Source: CAYTES01 sp964436935
GTDB lineage: Bacteria > Patescibacteriota > Gracilibacteria > UBA1369 > UBA12473
NCBI GenBank assembly: GCA_964436935.1
Contig: CAYTES010000045.1
Span: 1 to 12,380, forward strand
DNA: 12,380 nucleotides
Reading direction: 5' to 3'
Part shown: positions 7,273-12,380 of the stretch, piece by piece
Layout: the number at the start of each line of letters is the position of its first letter
Numbering within the stretch: the first letter of the stretch is position 1
Notes under the pieces: model-generated
The model's input: only the letters and a program-made list of their open reading frames with translations
Database searches by the model: none
Told to the model about the DNA's origin: nothing
Program-made: the position numbers and the translations under genes

Positions 7273-7401
7273 ATTCCAGAAATCTGATTCATACTAGAAT
7301 AATATCATCTACTTTTCCAGACATTAGAATTAGCGGATTCTTTATTCCAGAAAATGCTTGAAAACTAGAATAAGGCTTGATATAATTCCAGCCATTAGAA
7401 T
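7273..7401. promoter_or_regulatory. Array of eight helically phased operator half-sites upstream of fic2
   Basis: Eight 7-base half-sites alternate in orientation. Forward ATTCCAG (once TTTCCAG) starts at 7273, 7314, 7344 and 7385. Reverse CTAGAAT or TTAGAAT starts at 7294, 7324, 7365 and 7395. Start-to-start distances are 21, 20, 10, 20, 21, 20 and 10, all close to whole turns of B-DNA. The second four sites repeat the first four at exactly 71 bp. Across the two 71-bp units the half-sites match at 27 of 28 bases while the 30 spacer bases between them match at 12. This points to selection for protein binding. The last two pairs overlap the fic2 promoter, as expected for a cooperative repressor. 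Confidence 0.75.
7358..7386 (+). promoter_or_regulatory. Promoter for fic2-hsdR
   Basis: A -35 TTGAAA (7358-7363, 5 of 6), a 17-base spacer and a perfect -10 TATAAT (7381-7386) preceded by an extended TGA (7378-7380) make the strongest promoter in the window. Transcription should start near 7393, inside the last operator pair (7385-7401). The 7344-7371 pair covers the -35 region. The spacing to the ATG at 7412 gives a leader of about 19 bases without a Shine-Dalgarno. Confidence 0.75.
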
Positions 7402-7411
7402 TATAAATAAT

Positions 7412-8509
7412 ATGGTTAAAATAACTTTTACACCACCTCTTCTGCCTCCAAATCTGGATTATGCCATTATTTTCCCAAATATTGTGAAAGCTAGGGATAT
7501 GATCGCCCGTTATGATGAGGCCGTGAAGAGATTGCCAAATCCGGAAATCATCCAACGCTCTTTTGAAACAAAAGAAGCCCTTTTGAGCTCAAAAATAGAG
7601 GGCACTCAAGCCACTCTGGACGAAGTTTTGATATTTGATGCCCAGAATACAAAATCTCAAGAAAACGAAAAAGAAAAAGATTATAGAGAAATCTCGAATT
7701 ATCGTTTAGCCATTGAACATGGGAAAAAACTTTTAGAAAAGAAGCCCCTGGCTAATAATGTAATTAAAGAGCTGCATAAAATTCTCCTCGATTCAACTCG
7801 TGGTAAAAATAAAGCACCGGGCGAGTTTCGCAGAAGCCAGGTTTTTATTGGACCATATGGTGCGACTATTGAACAAGCAACTTTTGTTCCTCCCGAACCA
7901 CAAAAAATACCTGATTTGTTTAGTAATTTGGAAAGGTATATTCACTCAGGGGATGTTATAGACCCCTTGGTACAGATTGCGGTTGCACATTATCAATTTG
8001 AAGCCATCCATCCTTTTATGGATGGCAATGGTAGAGTGGGCAGGCTGCTTATCCCCTTGTTTCTCTATGAGAAAAAGGTAACCGCATATCCGAATATCTA
8101 CATCAGTGAATTCTTGGAAAATCACCGTAGCGTTTACTATGAATTACTAAAGGGAGTTAGCGATAAAGGTGATTGGATTGCTTGGATTAGATTTTTCCTT
8201 GATGCAATTTACGAACAAACAAAACTCACTTTGGAAAGAGTTGAGAAAATAGAGAAACTCTACAAGTCACTTAAAGAAGAAATGCCAAAAATGAACTCAA
8301 TTTATGCCACTTCATTCTTGGATGCACTTTTTGTGAAACCCACTTTTACAATAAAATCTATAAAGAAAATTTCAAAAATATCCAACAATCAAACTCTCTA
8401 TAGCATTGCTGAAAAATTTCTTGAATTCAAAATTGTCAGTGACATAACACCTGAAAAATCTCGTAATAAACTTTACGCCTTTTTATATTTGCACAAAATT
8501 ATTAAATAA
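7412..8509 (+). CDS. Fic-family protein with C-terminal winged helix (Fic2), probable AMPylator
   Basis: This 365-aa protein has the same plan as Fic1 but only moderate similarity, so the two are not a recent duplication. The catalytic loop H200-PFMDGNGRVG-R211 is complete. The inhibitory motif is S59-E63-G64 ('SSKIEG'). The Fic N-terminal domain occupies about 1-75, the Fic core about 100-245, and the C-terminal 80 residues ('FTIKSIKKISKISNNQTLYSIAEKFLEF') suggest a winged helix that could bind the upstream operators. The ATG at 7412 is chosen because the alternative TTG at 7358 would start inside the -35 element. The stop is two bases before hsdR, so Fic2 and HsdR are co-expressed and probably translationally coupled. 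Target protein unknown; a role in controlling or guarding restriction is inferred. Confidence 0.9.
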   Translation: MVKITFTPPLLPPNLDYAIIFPNIVKARDMIARYDEAVKRLPNPEIIQRSFETKEALLSSKIEGTQATLDEVLIFDAQNTKSQENEKEKDYREISNYRLAIEHGKKLLEKKPLANNVIKELHKILLDSTRGKNKAPGEFRRSQVFIGPYGATIEQATFVPPEPQKIPDLFSNLERYIHSGDVIDPLVQIAVAHYQFEAIHPFMDGNGRVGRLLIPLFLYEKKVTAYPNIYISEFLENHRSVYYELLKGVSDKGDWIAWIRFFLDAIYEQTKLTLERVEKIEKLYKSLKEEMPKMNSIYATSFLDALFVKPTFTIKSIKKISKISNNQTLYSIAEKFLEFKIVSDITPEKSRNKLYAFLYLHKIIK

Positions 8510-8802
8510 GCATGAATGAAGCGGAAACCAGAGCGGAATACATAGACCCAAAGCTGAAAGCGGCGGGTTGGGGCGAGGTCGAAGGGTCAAAAATCCTTCG
8601 TGAATTTCGTATCACCGATGGGAAAATCCAGACGGGTGGTTTTCGGACAAAGCCGGAAATAGCTGATTATGTTTTGGTTTATAAAAACCAGAAAGTAGCC
8701 GTTGTTGAGGCTAAAAGCGATGAATTGGAGGTTGCGGAAGGAGTCGCGCAGGCAAAGGCTTATGCTGAAAAGTTGAATATTGAATATACCTACTCCAGCA
8801 AT
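8510..8802 (+). repeat. Direct repeat, copy 2: 5' end of intact hsdR
   Basis: This is the intact counterpart of 6918-7210, at the start of full-length hsdR. Recombination between the copies would delete 1592 bp containing the operator array and fic2, leaving fic1 joined directly to hsdR. Depending on the crossover point the hybrid would keep or lose the TAA at codon 80. Confidence 0.85.
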
Positions 8803-10851
8803 GGCAAAGAAATTTATGAGATTGCCATGAGTGGTGCGGAAGGCTTGGTTGATCGCTTCCCGACACCGGAAGAACTTTGGGCAAGAATCAATGCCAAGTC
8901 AAATGAGTGGCGGGCAAAATTTGATGCGATCCTATTTGAAGAGAGGAGTGGCACAAAAAAGCCACGGTACTATCAGGAAATCGCTGTAAATAACGTCCTT
9001 GAATCCGTAGCTGATGGTAAAGAAAGAATCCTTTTAACCCTTGCGACCGGTACAGGTAAAACGTTTATAGCATTTCAAATTGCTTGGAAACTTTTTCATG
9101 CGAGGTGGAATCTGAATCGAGATGGTGGAAGACAGCCTAGAATTTTGTTTCTTGCAGATAGAAACATTTTGGCAGATCAGGCTTTTAACTCATTTTCTGC
9201 TTTTTCGGAAGATGCGTTGGTGAGAATAAATCCATTGGATATCCGCAAGAAAGGTGGCGTGCCGACAAATGGAAGTATTTTCTTCACAATCTTTCAGACT
9301 TTCATGAGCGGGCCAAATGGAAGTCCGTACTTTGGAGACTATCAGCCGGATTTTTTTGATTTTATTATTATAGATGAGTGTCATCGAGGCGGAGCAAATG
9401 ACGAATCCAATTGGCGGGCGATTTTGGAACATTTTTCGCCTGCGGTTCAGCTCGGTTTGACGGCCACGCCAAAACGAAAAGACAATGTGAATACTTACCG
9501 TTATTTCGGAGAGCCTGTTTACACCTATTCTCTAAAAACTGGGATAAATGACGGCTTTTTGACTCCGTTTAAGGTCAGACGCATTCAAACAACGCTTGAT
9601 GAATACATTTACACTTCCGATGATCAAATCATTGAGGGTGAAGTTGAAGAAGGGAAAATTTATCAAGAGGAGGACTTTAACCGTATTATTGAGATCAAAG
9701 AGCGTGAAACAAAAAGAGTTCAAGTGGTTTTGAATGAGATTAAGCAAGATGAAAAAACGATTATTTTTTGTGCAACACAGGAACATGCGGCCGCCGTGCG
9801 TGACTTAGTGAATCAATATGCCAAAAGTAAAAATCCTCATTATTGTGTGCGTGTCACGGCAAATGATGGGGCAAGAGGTGAACAATTTTTAAGAGATTTT
9901 CAGGATAATGAGAAAAGTATTCCAACGATTTTAACAACATCTCAAAAGCTTTCGACGGGAGTCGATGCTCGAAATATTCGCAATATAGTTTTGATGCGTC
10001 CCATAAAATCAATGATTGAATTCAAGCAAATTGTTGGTCGTGGCACACGCCTTTTCGATGGCAAAGAGTTCTTTACTATTCTAGATTTTGTAAATGCCTA
10101 TAAGCATTTCAACGATCCTGAGTGGGATGGAGAGCCTATCGATGAAACTACTACTGAGAAAGAGCCCAGGGAAAGGAAAGATGATGGTGAGGCTCCCGAA
10201 CGAAAGGAGAGCGATCTTGAGGATGAGCCAAAAGAAAAAAGGAAGAGAATCAAAATCAAACTTCGTGACGGCAAGGAGCGGGAAATTCAACACATGATTT
10301 CAACTTCTTTTTGGAGTGCGGAGGGGAAACCTATTTCAGCAGAAGAGTTTTTGCAAAATTTATACGGAAAACTGCCTTCGTTTTTCAAGGATGAAACAGA
10401 ATTAAGACAAATATGGTCAAATCCAACGACAAGGAAGGCTTTTTTACAAAGAATTGCCGAACTTGGATACGGCAAAGAAGAGCTGGAAAGCCTACAGCGA
10501 CTTATTGACGCGGAAGAAAGCGACCTTTTTGATGTTTTGGCTTATGTGGCTTTCGCGACTCAGCCGATAACAAGAAATGATCGTGTGGTTGAATCAGAGA
10601 ACGCTATTTTGAGTGGGTTGAATGACAACGAAATTGAATTCATCGAATTTGTACTCTCTAAATATATTGAAGCCGGTGTTGATGAATTGGATGAGGAAAA
10701 ACTCCCCAAACTTTTAAATCTTAAATACCATGCAATTTCAGATGCTCAAGAGAAACTTGGCGATGTTGTAAAAATAAGGGCTGTATTTTTGGGGTTTCAA
10801 AAAACCTTATACTCAAAACCACTTCACACAAATCTCACCCCCTCCTCATGA
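8512..10851 (+). CDS. hsdR: Type I restriction endonuclease subunit HsdR
   Basis: HsdR is the ATP-dependent translocase and nuclease of the type I complex. At 779 aa it fits the compact EcoEI-like branch rather than the larger EcoKI type. The N-terminal nuclease has D52 and E66-A-K68 ('VVEAKSDE'), a complete PD-(D/E)XK core. The SF2 helicase motifs are in order: Walker A 'ATGTGKT' 178-184, DECH 288-291, 'TATPKR' 317-322, 'TIIFCAT' near 417, and motif VI Q506-IVGRGT-R513. A highly charged linker (about 545-590) leads to the EcoEI-type C-terminal domain, ending normally with 'FLGFQKTLY' and a short tail. All key residues are present, so the protein is predicted active. The ATG is two bases after fic2 with no Shine-Dalgarno. 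The stop overlaps tspO by four bases (ATGA). Confidence 0.96.
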   Translation: MNEAETRAEYIDPKLKAAGWGEVEGSKILREFRITDGKIQTGGFRTKPEIADYVLVYKNQKVAVVEAKSDELEVAEGVAQAKAYAEKLNIEYTYSSNGKEIYEIAMSGAEGLVDRFPTPEELWARINAKSNEWRAKFDAILFEERSGTKKPRYYQEIAVNNVLESVADGKERILLTLATGTGKTFIAFQIAWKLFHARWNLNRDGGRQPRILFLADRNILADQAFNSFSAFSEDALVRINPLDIRKKGGVPTNGSIFFTIFQTFMSGPNGSPYFGDYQPDFFDFIIIDECHRGGANDESNWRAILEHFSPAVQLGLTATPKRKDNVNTYRYFGEPVYTYSLKTGINDGFLTPFKVRRIQTTLDEYIYTSDDQIIEGEVEEGKIYQEEDFNRIIEIKERETKRVQVVLNEIKQDEKTIIFCATQEHAAAVRDLVNQYAKSKNPHYCVRVTANDGARGEQFLRDFQDNEKSIPTILTTSQKLSTGVDARNIRNIVLMRPIKSMIEFKQIVGRGTRLFDGKEFFTILDFVNAYKHFNDPEWDGEPIDETTTEKEPRERKDDGEAPERKESDLEDEPKEKRKRIKIKLRDGKEREIQHMISTSFWSAEGKPISAEEFLQNLYGKLPSFFKDETELRQIWSNPTTRKAFLQRIAELGYGKEELESLQRLIDAEESDLFDVLAYVAFATQPITRNDRVVESENAILSGLNDNEIEFIEFVLSKYIEAGVDELDEEKLPKLLNLKYHAISDAQEKLGDVVKIRAVFLGFQKTLYSKPLHTNLTPSS

Positions 10852-11324
10852 AAATCCACAACACATTCAAGCTCATCCTCTCCATCGTTATATCCGAGCT
10901 GGCTGGAATCATCGGCTCGATATTCACTATTCCGTCCATCGACGGCTGGTATGAGAGTCTAGTCAATCCGCCGCTCAATCCTCCGGTATGGGTATTCGGT
11001 CCGGTCTGGACGACGTTGTTTGCGCTCATGGGCATCGCGGCCTTCTTGATTTGGAAAAAAGGATTGGATCGTCGGGATGTGAAGATCGCCCTCGGTATAT
11101 TTCTCAGCCAGTTGGTACTCAACACGCTCTGGTCAATTATCTTTTTCGGTCTGCATAGTCCAGGTGGCGCGCTTATTGAAATCGTTTTTCTCTGGTTTGC
11201 CATTTTAGTCACCATCATCACATTTGCAAAAATATCCAAACCGGCTGCCTGGCTTTTGATGCCCTATATCCTTTGGGTCAGCTTTGCATTGTATTTGAAT
11301 TATACGATTTTGGTCTTAAATTAG
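10848..11324 (+). CDS. tspO: TspO/MBR-family tryptophan-rich membrane protein
   Basis: TspO proteins are small five-helix membrane proteins that bind porphyrins and related ligands and are linked to tetrapyrrole and stress responses. The 158-aa length is typical. Five hydrophobic segments are visible (about 8-28, 47-69, 79-101, 106-126 and 132-155). Conserved family residues include W34, the 'LNPPVWVFGPVWT' block at 43-55, and the 'NTLWSIIFFG' segment in the third helix. The start overlaps the hsdR stop (ATGA), so it could be translationally coupled, yet no link between TspO and restriction is known. Its base composition is richer in GC than hsdR, and I take it as the first gene of the right flank. 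No internal promoter is obvious, so it may depend on read-through from hsdR. Confidence 0.92.
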   Translation: MKIHNTFKLILSIVISELAGIIGSIFTIPSIDGWYESLVNPPLNPPVWVFGPVWTTLFALMGIAAFLIWKKGLDRRDVKIALGIFLSQLVLNTLWSIIFFGLHSPGGALIEIVFLWFAILVTIITFAKISKPAAWLLMPYILWVSFALYLNYTILVLN

Positions 11325-11526
11325 ACCATCGACCTTTGTAGGCTATTCTAGTCTTGACCCTGGAAATTGATTGCGTAACCTTTACTAAAAGCAATCGAGT
11401 AGCGGATGCCATAATGCAGACGGTACGTTTGAAGTAGGCCTGTTTCATAAATAATTTTGGCTGGGCATCAAGGCTTCAATCGGCGCAAGAAAGGGGTTGA
11501 AAAATAAAAAAGTATACCCATTTCTC
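11325..11526. other. Spacer between tspO and the last gene
   Basis: No gene is supported. GATTGC (11369-11374) and GCAATC (11391-11396) could form a six-pair stem with a 16-base loop, but there is no T-run after it, so I do not call a terminator. Confidence 0.35.
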
Positions 11527-11555
11527 TTTACCAGGCCAAAACTTTTTGATATACT
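11527..11555 (+). promoter_or_regulatory. Promoter giving a leaderless transcript
   Basis: TTTACC (11527-11532, 4 of 6), a 17-base spacer and TATACT (11550-11555, 5 of 6) put the transcription start at about 11562-11563, exactly on the ATG at 11563. This is the layout of a leaderless mRNA and argues for that ATG over the one at 11497. Confidence 0.6.
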
Positions 11556-11562
11556 CACCCCT

Positions 11563-12180
11563 ATGCAGCCTTCTTATAGGGATGAAAGTGGTGAGTATCA
11601 TCTTCTCTACACGTTCACGGGCGCTTATCCGGATGAACATTTTCGTGTTCTCCAAAAAGAGAGAGGTCGCTGGGATGATCGTTGGAATTACTTTAAGGTG
11701 CGCAATTTTCTTGGGGGACCTGATTCTCGAGGGGAAATGGAAGAATATTTGGGCCTTCCACATCGTGAGATCATATGCACGCTATCAAAAACTCGCAATG
11801 CAGTATCCTATCATCTGCCCTATGGTTTGGTGCTATCCGGTGAGGTGAGAATTTGCTTTAACGGAGATTCAGGCTTACATCTTTCGGCGCAAGGCAACTA
11901 CGAGGGGCAACCGTTTGAGTTCACTCGTGAAGTAACCGTTCCAGACCTTGCCCATGCGTATGCGGAGAAATATAGAGAAACTGTAAAAGCTTTCACATGG
12001 GATGAAGTCGTGCTGAAGCCCGGTTCAAGCATTGTAGGAGCATTCCACGATCCCATTGTTTCTCAAATTCAATACCGGCAAGGGGTGCTTCAAGCCCCCG
12101 AACACGAGTACTCTGAATTCATGGAGAAATGTAAAAAGCTGGGGCTACCTATTTTGGAGGTGGAGGCAAAATATAAATAA
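11563..12180 (+). CDS. Hypothetical protein, 205 aa
   Basis: I do not recognise this protein. From the ATG at 11563 it is 205 aa, soluble, acidic to neutral, without membrane segments or a signal peptide. It has alternating short strands rich in aromatic residues ('YHLLYTFTGAYPDEHF' near 12-27, 'VRICFNGDSGLHLSAQGNY' near 115-133), suggesting a beta-rich fold, then a helix near 145-160 and a Lys/Glu-rich C-terminus. An in-frame ATG at 11497 would add 22 residues, but those codons overlap a good promoter and the extension looks unlike a protein N-terminus. The gene is separated from tspO by about 240 bp and is an independent, apparently leaderless unit. Family membership and function unknown. 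Confidence 0.65.
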   Translation: MQPSYRDESGEYHLLYTFTGAYPDEHFRVLQKERGRWDDRWNYFKVRNFLGGPDSRGEMEEYLGLPHREIICTLSKTRNAVSYHLPYGLVLSGEVRICFNGDSGLHLSAQGNYEGQPFEFTREVTVPDLAHAYAEKYRETVKAFTWDEVVLKPGSSIVGAFHDPIVSQIQYRQGVLQAPEHEYSEFMEKCKKLGLPILEVEAKYK

Positions 12181-12252
12181 TTCTAAGCCGATATTCCCAG
12201 TAGTCACACCATGGTTATACGTCCCGAATTCCGGATATTGAGGTTTTAATTA

Positions 12253-12270
12253 CAATTCGGGTTAGAATTG
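12253..12270. repeat. Short inverted repeat CAATTC/GAATTG
   Basis: CAATTC (12253-12258) and GAATTG (12265-12270) are perfect complements around a six-base loop. There is no following T-run. It lies just upstream of an outward promoter and could be an operator or a hairpin. Confidence 0.35.
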
Positions 12271-12282
12271 AGGCCATTGCTA

Positions 12283-12310
12283 TTGACTTTTTTGAATAAA
12301 TTGCTTTAAT
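12283..12310 (+). promoter_or_regulatory. Outward promoter at the right edge
   Basis: TTGACT (12283-12288, 5 of 6), a 16-base spacer and TTTAAT (12305-12310, 5 of 6) with an extended TGC at 12302-12304 predict a start near 12317. No coding start is visible before the window ends. Two nearby palindromes, CCGAATTCGG (around 12330) and CACCA-CA-TGGTG (around 12350), fall in the presumed leader. The driven gene would lie beyond 12380. Confidence 0.45.
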
Positions 12311-12380
12311 GTATTCTACTGTAATTTCCCGAATTCGGCCCTGAAGTGCACCACATGGTGTCAGTTAGAAAATAAAAGAT

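Noticed and set aside
7273..7401. The repeat array as a CRISPR or integron-type array
   Set aside because: Repeats are 7-base half-sites in alternating orientation with 3- to 14-base gaps inside a promoter, with no unique spacers of CRISPR length and no cas or integrase gene.
7358..7411. An upstream TTG start adding 18 residues to Fic2
   Set aside because: The TTG is the first triplet of the -35 TTGAAA, and the extension would run through the promoter and the last operator pair.
2756..10851. UGA read as glycine, as in some candidate-phylum bacteria
   Set aside because: TGA terminates hsdM and hsdR at natural family ends and overlaps the next start codons.
11497..11562. An ATG start adding 22 residues to the last gene
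   Set aside because: A well-spaced promoter lies within these codons and predicts transcription starting at the ATG at 11563.
12255..12268. ATTCGGG-TTAGAAT resembling the fic2 half-sites
   Set aside because: The spacing is 7 rather than 10 or 21 and the forward half matches at only five of seven bases; treated as coincidence.

Overview
The window looks bacterial and uses the standard code: UGA closes hsdM and hsdR exactly where the next gene starts. The lineage is uncertain. Promoters look sigma70-like (TTGACA/TATAAT type), but almost no start codon is preceded by a Shine-Dalgarno sequence and at least one gene looks leaderless. That would fit a lineage that rarely uses SD sequences, for example some candidate-phylum bacteria. 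This is inference, with no marker gene to settle it.

Layout. A comparatively GC-rich left flank carries an unrecognised minus-strand gene (146-715) and a tRNA-Gly(UCC) with its own promoter (1004-1079). From about 1280 to 10851 runs a more AT-rich type I restriction-modification locus: hsdM, rhuM, an unrecognised gene with a nuclease-like motif pattern, hsdS, fic1, a broken 5' copy of hsdR, fic2, and full-length hsdR. A tspO gene overlaps the end of hsdR, followed by an unrecognised gene with a leaderless-type promoter and a promoter pointing out of the right edge.

How the genes work together. HsdM and HsdS form the methyltransferase, and HsdR adds ATP-driven translocation and cleavage. hsdM-rhuM-orf-hsdS is tightly packed behind a promoter near 1284. 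Restriction is organised differently: each hsdR copy sits directly behind a Fic-family gene, and each Fic gene has its own promoter buried in its own inverted-repeat operator. fic1 has one 33-bp near-palindrome. fic2 has eight half-sites spaced by whole helical turns. Both Fic proteins carry an intact AMPylation motif, an N-terminal inhibitory motif and a likely winged-helix C-terminus. I infer that these are two 'operator-fic-hsdR' restriction-control modules of different origin in tandem, the first having lost most of its hsdR. The roughly 290-bp hsdR 5' repeats flank fic2 and its operators, so recombination between them could remove or restore the second module.
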